Source: Streptomyces sp. CoH27 (lineage in GTDB: Bacteria; Actinomycetota; Actinomycetes; Streptomycetales; Streptomycetaceae). Taken from it: a DNA stretch of 64,000 nt. Below are positions 49,287 to 57,379 of the stretch, piece by piece. The stretch lies in the NCBI RefSeq assembly GCF_020181035.1, contig NZ_JAIQYY010000018.1:78557-142556 (forward strand), in the 5' to 3' direction. Under the pieces are notes generated by a model, which ran no database searches, was not told the origin of the DNA, and saw nothing but the letters and a program-made list of their open reading frames with translations. Positions within the stretch are counted from its first letter, which is position 1; each line of letters opens with the position of its first letter. The translations under genes were made by a program, and so were the position numbers.

Positions 49287-49778
49287 ATGCACGGCACGCC
49301 GCGACCGCCCGCCACCCCGGCCCAGGCGCTGTCGGCGATGGACCACCTCATCGCCGCCCACCTGATCGGACAGCAGGAGCTGGCCCGCCGGCTGGGCCTG
49401 AACGTCACCGACCTGACCTGCTTCGCCTTCGTCCTGGAGGCGGGCGCCGACCTGCTGACCGCCGGCGACCTGGCCGCCCGGGCGCACGTCACCACCGGGG
49501 CGGTGACCGGCATCCTCAACCGCCTCGAACGCGCCGGTTACGTCACGCGCCGCCCCGACCCCGCCGACCGCCGCCGGGTCCGCGTGGCCGCCGTACCGGA
49601 GGCCGTCACGCGCGTCGAGGCGGCGTACGCGGGCCACTACAAACGGCTGACGGACCTGTTCTCCGACTACTCCCCCGAGGAACTGGCGGTCGTCACCGAC
49701 TGGTTCACCAGGGCCACGGACCTGGCGCACGAGTACTTGGAGAAGCTGAACCGGAACGACCCGGAGGAGGAGTGCTGA
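49287..49778 (+). CDS. MarR-family transcriptional regulator
   Basis: This 163-residue winged-helix regulator carries LLTAGDLAARAHVTTGAVTGILNRLERAGYVTRRPDPADRRRVRVAAVPE, the recognition helix and wing with the DxRR motif. It is divergent from the small membrane protein gene and is probably autoregulated through the CTCACGARCTAAG repeats that overlap its upstream region. No transporter or enzyme gene follows it; a decayed transposase does, so a former partner may have been lost. Confidence 0.9.
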   Translation: MHGTPRPPATPAQALSAMDHLIAAHLIGQQELARRLGLNVTDLTCFAFVLEAGADLLTAGDLAARAHVTTGAVTGILNRLERAGYVTRRPDPADRRRVRVAAVPEAVTRVEAAYAGHYKRLTDLFSDYSPEELAVVTDWFTRATDLAHEYLEKLNRNDPEEEC

Positions 49779-49859
49779 CCTCTGCCCGGTGCGCCGAAAG
49801 GCTGACGGCGGATCTGGCGAAGGCATTCCAGGAGACGTGACCTAGGTCGTGCTTTAGAA

Positions 49860-50505
49860 GTGGGATGGGCTTCGCTGCTTGCCCTGCGTCGTGATCATCT
49901 TGGTGTGGGACGAGGGGATCTTTCTGACGAGCAGTGGTCGGTGTTGGAGCCATTGCCGCCGGTCGCGGTGTTGGGCAGGCCGACGGTGGGCCGCCGGAGA
50001 TTGATCGACGGGATCCGCTGGCGGGTGCGGACCGATGCTCCGTGGCGGGATCTGCCGGTGGAGTACGGGCCAGGGCAGACGGTCTACGGACTCTTCCGTC
50101 GCCGGCAGCGCGACGGGACCTGGCCGGTGCTGCTGACCAGGCTGCAGGCAAGGGCGGACGTGGCCGGGCTGATCACGTGGGAGGTCAACGTCGACTCCAC
50201 GATCTGCCGGGCCCATCAGCACGCCGCAGGTGCCCGCCGTGACGGCCAGGCCCAGAAGGAACCGCCGGGCGGGATCAGCGTCGAGCCGACGACCACGGCC
50301 TGGGCCGGTCCCGGGGAGGCTTCACCACCAAGATCCACCTGGGCTGCGAGCAAGGCCAGCGGCCCCTGTCCCTGCTGGTCACCGCCGGACATCGTGGCGA
50401 CAACCCCCAGTTCACAGCCGTCCTCGAAGGCATCCGAGTCCCCCGCACCGGCCCGGGCCGCCATGAGCCGACCCACCATGCGACCCACCGCAAGAAGCAG
50501 TAGCC
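49860..50505 (+). pseudogene. IS5-family transposase, frameshifted and truncated
   Basis: The N-terminal half is a good DUF4096/IS5-type transposase start (DLSDEQWSVLEPLPPV, RRRLIDGIRWRVRTDAPWRDLPVEYGPGQTVYGLFRRRQRDGTW, NVDSTICRAHQHAAGARR). After GGISVEP the protein jumps frame: the expected DHGLGRSRGGFTTKIHL is read in another frame from about 50295, as if one C was lost in CCGACGACC. The second part stops at about 50505 after HATHRKKQ, so most of the catalytic C-terminal domain is missing. Ends and target duplication are not clear. It is inactive. Confidence 0.88.
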
Positions 50506-50522
50506 CGCCCTGAAGAAGCCAG

Positions 50523-50560
50523 AAGCCCCCTGCCTGCGGTTCGCCGCAAGCAGGGGGCAT
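50523..50560. terminator. Hairpin downstream of the decayed transposase
   Basis: GCCCCCTGCCTGCGG pairs with CCGCAAGCAGGGGGC around a 4-nt loop, followed by ATTT. Confidence 0.65.
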
Positions 50561-50703
50561 TTCAGTGGACTTGGACCGGCACTGGCGTCGGATCGGTCTC
50601 GGGCCGGACGCCGTTGTCCGTCACTTCGCGTCCGACGCCCAGGCAGCGTTCCGATCCGGCGGTTGCCGTCAAACACTGCCGTCAAACGCTGCCGTCAAGA
50701 CAA

Positions 50704-50738
50704 AGCCAGAGGCCCCGGATCTCTCCGGGGCCTCTGAT
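50704..50738 (-). terminator. Terminator of tRNA-Arg
   Basis: CAGAGGCCCCGG pairs with CCGGGGCCTCTG around a 6-nt loop. On the minus strand it is followed by CTTTGTCTT. Confidence 0.75.
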
Positions 50739-50743
50739 CTATG

Positions 50744-50816
50744 TGCACTCGGCAGGATTCGAACCTGCAACCTTCTGATCCGTAGTCAGATGCTCTATCC
50801 GTTAAGCTACGAGTGC
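50744..50816 (-). tRNA. tRNA-Arg (anticodon ACG)
   Basis: The minus strand reads GCACTCGTAGCTTAACGG and so on. The anticodon stem TCTGA/TCAGA surrounds CTACGGA, and the acceptor GCACTCG/CGAGTGC has discriminator A. A34 is the substrate of TadA, whose gene is at 28249. Confidence 0.96.
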
Positions 50817-50877
50817 TTGTTCTTTTGTTCTTGTCTCCGCTTCGGTTCCTTTCGGCCCCGTCCCGGCGACAGGAAGA

Positions 50878-50906
50878 ACATTACATGACTGCCGCCGTCA
50901 TGTGAA
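50878..50906 (-). promoter_or_regulatory. Promoter of tRNA-Arg(ACG)
   Basis: The minus strand has TTCACA (50901-50906), a 17-bp spacer and TAATGT (50878-50883), a HrdB-like layout, about 60 bp upstream of the tRNA. The -10 context GTCATGTAATGTT is identical to that before tRNA-Ser(GGA). Confidence 0.65.
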
Positions 50907-50970
50907 ATCCGATTCCCGCACCCCCTCTGACCTGCGGAAACGCTCGCAGGGGCCACAGGGGCGGAAACGC

Positions 50971-51001
50971 CGAAGCCCCGGTCCTGGGGACCGGGGCTTC
51001 G
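50971..51001 (-). terminator. Terminator of tRNA-Ser(GCT)
   Basis: CGAAGCCCCGGTCC pairs with GGACCGGGGCTTCG around a 3-nt loop, 9 bp from the tRNA 3' end. Confidence 0.75.
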
Positions 51002-51010
51002 GGATCGGTG

Positions 51011-51101
51011 CGGAGGCGGAGGGATTTGAACCCTCGATGGGCTTTAAGGCCCAAACCGCATTAGCAGTGCGGCGCCATAGACCGGACTAGGCGACGCCTC
51101 C
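51011..51101 (-). tRNA. tRNA-Ser (anticodon GCT)
   Basis: This class II tRNA has acceptor GGAGGCG/CGCCTCC, an anticodon loop CTGCTAA closed by CCGCA/TGCGG, a long variable arm (GGGCCTTAAAGCCC) and a GGTTCAAATCC T-arm. Confidence 0.95.
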
Positions 51102-51338
51102 AGCACAACCGCTCACGCGAGCGCGCGAGTGGTGCGTGCAGATGATGACACAGCCGAGTGCCCTGTCACCAATCGGCCTCTACGGTACTAGGCACCAGGG
51201 CCGCAGGGCAAAGGGCTTCCGCTCGGCGAGGCGCCCGGCGGGGCCGGGTGGGTACCGGCGGGTACGGGCGGGCGCGGGCGAGTACCGGCGGGCGCGGGCG
51301 GGGCGCAACGTCCGGCGAGTGGGAGCGTTGGTCAGGGC

Positions 51339-51800
51339 ATGGTCTTCCTCTCTCGGCCGGGGCCGGTGGGCGCCGCCGCCTCCGTCCTGGTCTTCCTCGC
51401 CGCCGTACCCGCCGTCGCGGCGCCCGCCATGCCGCCGCCCGCACGGCCCGAGGACCGGGCCGGTGATCACCTCAGCGTCGTCGTGGAGCACGCCGGGCCC
51501 GGGAAGGACGGGACGTACGAGCTGTTCTGTCATCCGGCCGGCGGCAGTCATCCGGATCCGGCCGGGGCCTGCCGGGCGGTGGACGGGCAGACGCAGTGGG
51601 GGCGGGATCTCTTCGCTCCGGTGGCGCCCGGGTCCGACTGCACGATGATCTACGGCGGGCCGGCCACCGCCCATGTCACCGGTACCTGGGCCGGGCGGCC
51701 CGTCGACGCCGGCTACGACCGCAGCAACGGGTGCGAGATCGGGCGGTGGGACCGGATGGTGCCGTTGCTGCCGAGCTTGGCTGAATCGCCTCGCCCGTAA
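51339..51800 (+). CDS. SSI-family subtilisin inhibitor-like protein
   Basis: This 153-residue secreted protein has a signal peptide of about 28 residues (VGAAASVLVFLAAVPAVAAPA). The SSI fold carries the two conserved disulphide pairs, in LFCHPAGGSHPDPAGAC and DCTMIYGGP...SNGCEIGRW. By comparison with SSI (CPMVYDP), the reactive bond would follow Met in CTMIY, giving P1 = Met as in classical SSI. It lacks the phenylalanine-rich end of SSI and has an extra Pro/Leu tail. It probably inhibits extracellular subtilisin-type proteases; a trypsin-like enzyme is encoded at 14198. Confidence 0.85.
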   Translation: MVFLSRPGPVGAAASVLVFLAAVPAVAAPAMPPPARPEDRAGDHLSVVVEHAGPGKDGTYELFCHPAGGSHPDPAGACRAVDGQTQWGRDLFAPVAPGSDCTMIYGGPATAHVTGTWAGRPVDAGYDRSNGCEIGRWDRMVPLLPSLAESPRP

Positions 51801-51821
51801 AGGTCCCGCGAAAGTCTTGCG

Positions 51822-51900
51822 GAGCCGAAGCCGGAGCCGAAGCCGGAGCCGAAGCGGGACCGAGTCAGGGCCGAGGCGGGACCGAGCCGGGGCCGGGGCC
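51822..51900 (+). repeat. 12-bp GCCGAAGCCGGA-type tandem repeats
   Basis: Two to three near-perfect 12-bp units are followed by decayed copies, in the gap between the inhibitor and the PAS-scaffold gene. Confidence 0.75.
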
Positions 51901-52074
51901 CTTCGGCAGTGGTCGGTCACGAGTTCGGTGTCACTTCCTCGTGGGACCTCCCTCTCATCCGGCGCCGCAAGCGCAACGCGTGCCTTTAGACTCCCTCGCG
52001 TGACACGTCGCGGGCCGGTTGGCAAGATGGCCCGAGCGGTCGGCAAGGTGCGGTAACAGGGAGGAAGGCGTCTC

Positions 52075-55000
52075 GTGAGCAGCAGGCCATCCCGAGGCGC
52101 TGCTCGCCTCGCAGCCATACTCGACGCGCTGCCGGACGCGTTGGTCCTGGTCAACGCCAACGGAACCGTCGTCAACGCCAACACCATCGCGCTTGAGGCA
52201 TTCGAGGCGCCCGGTACGGCTCTGGTGGGGCGTGGGCTGCTCGATCTGCTGCCCGAGTTCGACTCACGGCTGATCCCCGGGTCCATGCGGCGGCCCGATC
52301 ACATGGACCCCCGCGGCCGGACCAAGCCCCAGCGGATGATCGCGCGGCGGACCGACGGATCCTCGTTCCCCGTCGAGGTCACCAGCACCAACCTGGAGAA
52401 CGGGCAGCAGGCGTACGACGGTTACGGCTACACCGGCGACGAGCTGCTGATGATCGTCGTACGGGACCTGTCCGGGACCGTGGACACCGAGGCCGAGCTG
52501 GCCCGCTCGCAGCGGCAGACCGAGATGATCCTGCGGGCCGCGGCCGAGGGCGTCGTCGGCACCGACACCGACGGGCGGATCGTGCTCGTCAACCCGGCCG
52601 CCGCCCAGATACTGGGATACCGGGCCGGTGAGCTGGGCGGCAAGGAGCTGCACACCCTCGTGCTGCACTCGCGCGCCGACGGCTCGCCCTTCCCGTACGA
52701 GGAGTCGCCGCTCGCCGACACCCTGCGCTCCGGGCGCAAGCACCGGGTACGCGGGCAGGTGCTGTGGTCCAAGGGAGAGCAAAAAGTCTCCGTCGACCTC
52801 ACCACCGCTCCGGTGCGCGACGGGGACCAGCTCGTCGGCGCCGTGATGACCTTCACCGACCGGCGGCCCTACGAGGCCCTGGCCGAGGAGAAGGAAGCAC
52901 AGGAGAAGGCGCACGCCGAGGAGGTGGAGCGGCTCGCCGAGGAGCACGCCTCCGATCTGACCGCGCTGCGCCAGCAGCACGTCACCGAGGTCGAGGACCT
53001 GCGGGAGAAACACGGCGCCGAGGTCGAGGAGCTGCGGGAGAAGCACGCCGAGGCGGTGGCGGCCGGCGAGGAGCGGTACGCCGCGCTCGCCGAGCGGGAG
53101 AAGGACCGGTACGAGGCCCTCTCCGCGCGGCACGAGCAGCTGCTCACCCTGCTCGGGTCCTCCCTGCGCGGGCCGCTGGACGAGCTGCGGCGCGAGCTGT
53201 CCGCGCTGGCGGCGGACGACGCCGGTCAGCTGTGGCCCGAGGCCAATCAGGTGCTCCACCATCTTTCCGCCGGGTACGCGCGGATCACGTCCCTGATCGA
53301 CAACGTCCTCGGCTATCAGCGGCTGGACGCCGGCGCCGAGGACATCATCCGTACGAAGGTGATGCTGGACGCCGTCGTCGCCGCCGGTGTGGACGGCGCC
53401 GTCGAGCTGATCGGCCCCGGGCGGGTGCAGTTCGCCGTACACGCGCCGCCCATCGAGGCCGAGGTCGACCCGCAGCGGCTCGCCACCGCGCTGGCCCACC
53501 TCGTCGCGGACGTGGCCGGTGTCGACGCCACCGGCAACTCGCCTGTCTCCGCGGGCGGCTACCTGGACAACACGGTCGTGGTCGCCGCCGCGCAGCGCGG
53601 TGAGGTCGTACGGATCGAGGTGCGCGGGCCGTACGCCGGGGGAGACCCGGTGCACGAGCCGATCGTGCGCGGGATCGTGCGGGCTCATGGCGGGGTCCTG
53701 CAGACGCATGAAGTGCCGGGCATGAGCGGCAGCGCGTATGTGCTGGAGGTGCCGCTCGGGGGTGGTGCGGGAGCGGTCACCACGCCCGCCCCGGCCGCGC
53801 AGGCCCCGGCCGTACAGGCCCCGGCCCTGTTGGAATCCGCCGACGGCGAGGATGCGGCCGGCGGGCGGCGGCGGGCCCGGCGGGCCTCCACGGACGCCTT
53901 CCTGGAGAGTGACGTGCCCGGCGCGGGCGAGACCGGTGGGACGGAGGCGCCCGTGCCGACCGGCCGGCGCCGCCGGCGGGCCGCCGCGCCCGCCGAGGAG
54001 ACCGCCGTGGTCCCGGCCGAGGGCGAGCAGCCCGCGTCCGGCACCGGGCGGCGCCGTGGGCGGCCCGCCGACGTCGGCACCGGTGCCGGCGAGGGCGTGA
54101 GCGAGGGCGCCGTGGTGACCGCGGCCGAGCATGCCGCGGGGACGGCCGCCGCCGGTACGGGGCTCGGCGCCGCGGTGCCGCCGCAGGGCGTGCCCGTCCG
54201 GCCCGACGCCGGTGCGGGCCAGCCCGCCCTGCCGCCCGCCCTGCCCGTGGGCGGCGGCGAGGCCGCTGCGGGCGCGGAAGAGGGTGATCAGCCGACCGGG
54301 CGGCGCCGGCGTGCGCTGGCCGCCGCGGCGGAGCGTGCCGCGGCGCAGGAGGCGGCCGCCCCGCGTACGGTCTTCGCGCTGCCGCCGGCCGAGGCCGACC
54401 GCTCGCCCGGGTCCGCGGACTCGGCGAGCCAGGCACCGCCGCAGGTCGCCGGGCCGGTGCCGGTGCCCGCGCAGCTTGCGCCGCCCGTGGAGGGTGCATT
54501 CGGTGGCGTACCCGGTGCTGTACCTGGTGGTGCACCTGGTGACGAGGGCCGGCACGACGCCGTACCGCTCGGCCAGGACGCGGACCACACCCCGCCGCAG
54601 CCGCATCCCACCAGCGCACCGACCGGCCGGCGCCGCCGTGCCGTGGCCCCGCCGGCGCCGGTGGCCGCGCAGCCGGTGCCGGTTCAGCCGCAGCCCGCCG
54701 CGGGGCAGGTGACGCCCGCTCAGGCGGCACCGGCCGCTCCCGGGCAGCCCGTACCGAACCCGGCGGGGGCGCCGACGCCCGGTCAGGGCACGCCGGTTGC
54801 CGGGATCCCGGCGCAGAGTACGGCCGGGCAGGGCATCCCCGTCCAGGCCGGTCCCCCGGCGGCGCCGACGACCCCGGCGGCCCAGCCCGCGCCTGGTGGG
54901 CAACCCGGCGCCCAGCCCGCCGCCCCAGCGCAGGGCACCGCGCACCAGCCCGCTCCCGGTCAGCCGGTCGTCCCCGGTCAGCCGGTCGCTCCCGGTCAGC

Positions 55001-56604
55001 CGCTGCCCGCCCAGGCCCAGCCGCTCCCGGTGGCGCCCGCCGCGACCCCGCCCGGCGCCACCCCGGTCGGCGCCACCCCGGCCGCGCAGCCGCTGCCCGC
55101 CGAGGCCGGTACCGGACAGCCGGCGGCACCCGCCCAGGCCGTACTGGCGCCCCAAGCTGTCCAGGCGCCCCCGGCCGCGCAGAGCGCCGCCCAGGCCGCG
55201 CCCGTGAGCGGCGCAGGTGCCCCCGTGGCCACCGTTCCGCAGCAGTGGCCCGGTGCCGACGACACCTCCGGTGCGGGCACCCCCGTACCCGTACCTCCTG
55301 TAGCCCCTGCCGCCCCCGTACTCCCCGCGGCGCGGGCCCCTCAGGGGCTGCCCGCCGAGGGGGGCGCGGTCGACCCGAACTCCACGCAAGGGCGGGCGAT
55401 CAGCGTCCGTACGCTCGGGCAGGGCGTGCCGTTCGCGCGCCAGACCGCGCAGGCGCAGCAGTCGACGGCGACCCCGCCGCCGCACGCGCCCGGCGGTTCC
55501 GGCCGCCGGCGCAAGCTGGGTACGCCCCCCGACCCGGCCACCCGCCCGGAGCCGCAGCCGTCGCCGTCGCCGTCTACGGAGCAGGCGGCCCGGCCGCACC
55601 CGGCGGCCGAGGCGGCGCCCGCGCAGCCGGCCGTGGCGCAGGCGCCCCTCCCGCAGGCGCCCCTCCCGCAGTCGCCCGTGCCGCAGCCGTCGCTCGGCGG
55701 ACAGCCCCGGCTCGCCCCGGCCAAGCCGGCCACGCCGGGCACCGAGGGTGCCGGGCGGTCGTACGCCATAGGCGCCCCGGACGCCGACGCCGCCGAGGGG
55801 CCCGAGCCGCTGGACGGTCCCGGCGGGGCCGTGGAGGTCGCGGACCCACCGCGGCCGCAGCCGATGGACGACGAGCTGCCCCCGGAGCCGCTGGACAACC
55901 CGCGCCGGCTGCTGGTGTGGCCCGCGCCCGACGTGACGACCCAGCAGGCGCTGAGCGACCGTGGCTACCGGCCGGTGATCGTGCACTCCCGTGAGGAGGT
56001 CGACGCGCAGATCGCGGCCTTCCCCGCCGCGCTGTTCGTGGACCCGCTGACCGGGCCCATCACGCGGACGGCACTGCAATCGCTGCGTCAGGCCGCCGTG
56101 GCGGCCGAGGTGCCGGTGCTGGTCACGGCCGGGCTCGGGCAGGCGACGCGCGAGGCGGCGTACGGCGCCGATCCGGCCGTCCTGCTGAAGGCGCTGGCGC
56201 CGCGCGACAGCGAGCAGCACCCGCCGCGGGTCCTGCTGATCGAGGAGCACGCGGAGATCGCGCTGGCGCTGACGGCGACGCTGGAGCGGCGCGGGATGCA
56301 GGTGGCGCGGGCCGCGAGCGACAACGACGCGGTGACGCTGGCGGGGCAGTTCCGGCCGAACCTCGTGGTGATGGACCTGATGCAGCACCGGCGGCAGGCC
56401 GGGAACACCGGGATCATCGACTGGCTGCGCGCGAACGGCCTGCTCAACCGCACCCCGCTGGTCGTCTACACCGCCGCCGTCGACCAGGCCGACCTGCCCC
56501 GGCTGGCCTCGGGCGAGACGGTGCTGTTCCTCGCGGAGCGGTCCACGAGCGGCGAGGTGCAGAGCCGGATCGTGGATCTGCTGGCGCGCATCGGCACCAA
56601 CTGA
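52075..56604 (+). CDS. PAS-domain pseudokinase/receiver scaffold protein
   Basis: This is a 1509-residue cytoplasmic signalling protein. It has PAS1 (about 8-130), PAS2 (about 148-265) and a Glu-rich coiled coil (about 268-355, LREKHGAEVEELREKH). A HisKA-like helix follows in which the expected HELRTPL is replaced by SSLRGPLDELRRELSAL (about 361), so there is no phosphoacceptor histidine. A weak HATPase-like domain (about 440-560) lacks clear N and G boxes. An approximately 690-residue Pro/Ala linker (565-1255) carries repeated TGRRRR motifs. The C-terminus has two receiver-like domains: one from about 1277, and one from about 1381 (LLIEEH, VVMDLMQ, VYTAA) lacking the usual lysine. It is predicted to scaffold rather than catalyse. 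GTG 52075 follows GGGAGGAAGG. Confidence 0.85.
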   Translation: MSSRPSRGAARLAAILDALPDALVLVNANGTVVNANTIALEAFEAPGTALVGRGLLDLLPEFDSRLIPGSMRRPDHMDPRGRTKPQRMIARRTDGSSFPVEVTSTNLENGQQAYDGYGYTGDELLMIVVRDLSGTVDTEAELARSQRQTEMILRAAAEGVVGTDTDGRIVLVNPAAAQILGYRAGELGGKELHTLVLHSRADGSPFPYEESPLADTLRSGRKHRVRGQVLWSKGEQKVSVDLTTAPVRDGDQLVGAVMTFTDRRPYEALAEEKEAQEKAHAEEVERLAEEHASDLTALRQQHVTEVEDLREKHGAEVEELREKHAEAVAAGEERYAALAEREKDRYEALSARHEQLLTLLGSSLRGPLDELRRELSALAADDAGQLWPEANQVLHHLSAGYARITSLIDNVLGYQRLDAGAEDIIRTKVMLDAVVAAGVDGAVELIGPGRVQFAVHAPPIEAEVDPQRLATALAHLVADVAGVDATGNSPVSAGGYLDNTVVVAAAQRGEVVRIEVRGPYAGGDPVHEPIVRGIVRAHGGVLQTHEVPGMSGSAYVLEVPLGGGAGAVTTPAPAAQAPAVQAPALLESADGEDAAGGRRRARRASTDAFLESDVPGAGETGGTEAPVPTGRRRRRAAAPAEETAVVPAEGEQPASGTGRRRGRPADVGTGAGEGVSEGAVVTAAEHAAGTAAAGTGLGAAVPPQGVPVRPDAGAGQPALPPALPVGGGEAAAGAEEGDQPTGRRRRALAAAAERAAAQEAAAPRTVFALPPAEADRSPGSADSASQAPPQVAGPVPVPAQLAPPVEGAFGGVPGAVPGGAPGDEGRHDAVPLGQDADHTPPQPHPTSAPTGRRRRAVAPPAPVAAQPVPVQPQPAAGQVTPAQAAPAAPGQPVPNPAGAPTPGQGTPVAGIPAQSTAGQGIPVQAGPPAAPTTPAAQPAPGGQPGAQPAAPAQGTAHQPAPGQPVVPGQPVAPGQPLPAQAQPLPVAPAATPPGATPVGATPAAQPLPAEAGTGQPAAPAQAVLAPQAVQAPPAAQSAAQAAPVSGAGAPVATVPQQWPGADDTSGAGTPVPVPPVAPAAPVLPAARAPQGLPAEGGAVDPNSTQGRAISVRTLGQGVPFARQTAQAQQSTATPPPHAPGGSGRRRKLGTPPDPATRPEPQPSPSPSTEQAARPHPAAEAAPAQPAVAQAPLPQAPLPQSPVPQPSLGGQPRLAPAKPATPGTEGAGRSYAIGAPDADAAEGPEPLDGPGGAVEVADPPRPQPMDDELPPEPLDNPRRLLVWPAPDVTTQQALSDRGYRPVIVHSREEVDAQIAAFPAALFVDPLTGPITRTALQSLRQAAVAAEVPVLVTAGLGQATREAAYGADPAVLLKALAPRDSEQHPPRVLLIEEHAEIALALTATLERRGMQVARAASDNDAVTLAGQFRPNLVVMDLMQHRRQAGNTGIIDWLRANGLLNRTPLVVYTAAVDQADLPRLASGETVLFLAERSTSGEVQSRIVDLLARIGTN

Positions 56605-56637
56605 CCCCTCGCAGGAGTATTACCGCCCGCGGGGGTA

Positions 56638-57219
56638 CTACCGCGCGACGATCCTGCGGGCCGCCTCCTTGATGGAGGCCCGCAGGCGGTCGCGGTCGGT
56701 GTCCTGGGCGCCCGTGACGATGCGGCGCATCTGCGGGACCACGGCCATCCAGTTGACCACGGCGGTGATCAGGAGCAGCAGGTCGCCGGCCGGGATCGCA
56801 TCGGTGATCACGCCCCGGGCCTGGCCGTCGGTGAGGGCGGCGACCTTGCGGGCGTAGTGGTCCTGGCGGACCGGCTCGTCGGGCAGCTCGGCGGTGCCGT
56901 ATTCGAGGCCCTCCCAGAACAGCAGGCGGAGGAACTCGGGGTGGGTGGCGTGGTAGTCGAGCAGGCGGTCGACCCAGCCGTCGACGTCGTCCGGGTCGAC
57001 CGGGACGGCCGCTGCCAGGTCGGTCATGGACCGGCTGAGGACGTGGGTGAACAGCTCCGCCTTGTTGCCGTAGTAGGCGTAGATCAGCTGCTTGTTGGCC
57101 TTGGCCTCGGCGGCGATGCGGTCGATCCGGGCGCCCGCGATGCCGTGCCGGGCGAACTCGGTGACCGCCGCGTCGAAGATGCGGGCCTTGGTGGCCTCGG
57201 GGTCCCTCACTGCTGCCAT
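56638..57219 (-). CDS. TetR-family regulator
   Basis: This 193-residue regulator has the HTH ATKARIFDAAVTEFARHGIAGARIDRIAAEAKANKQLIYAYYGNKAELFTHVL and a C-terminal ligand-binding helical domain of the TetR_C type (DHYARKVAALTDGQARGVITDAIPAGDLLLLITAVVNW). The ATG at 57219 is chosen; the open frame to 57255 would cross the operator. It is divergent from an MFS gene, and two palindromic sites lie in the shared gap. Confidence 0.93.
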   Translation of the reverse strand: MAAVRDPEATKARIFDAAVTEFARHGIAGARIDRIAAEAKANKQLIYAYYGNKAELFTHVLSRSMTDLAAAVPVDPDDVDGWVDRLLDYHATHPEFLRLLFWEGLEYGTAELPDEPVRQDHYARKVAALTDGQARGVITDAIPAGDLLLLITAVVNWMAVVPQMRRIVTGAQDTDRDRLRASIKEAARRIVAR

Positions 57220-57249
57220 GGGGACAGGGTAGGGCCGGGCCCCACAGGT

Positions 57250-57322
57250 AACCAACTGTTTGGTTGACGGGGAATGCGGGAGCGGTGCAGACTGTTGCGG
57301 TCAATCAACCAACCAGTTGGTT
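57250..57322. promoter_or_regulatory. Two TetR operators between the regulator and MFS genes
   Basis: AACCAACTGTTTGGTT (57250-57265) and AACCAACCAGTTGGTT (57307-57322) are matching palindromes 57 bp apart (about 5.5 helical turns). One is close to each divergent gene. Confidence 0.88.
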
Positions 57323-57379
57323 GTCAGGTGGGCCACCAGTCGCCCATCACCTCCCAGGCTTCGAGGAGTGCCCCCGCTC

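Noticed and set aside
52264..56388. A 1374-residue open frame on the minus strand across the PAS scaffold gene
   Set aside because: It is a high-GC antisense shadow: low complexity, Arg/Gly-rich, without domains, while the plus strand has clear PAS and receiver domains.
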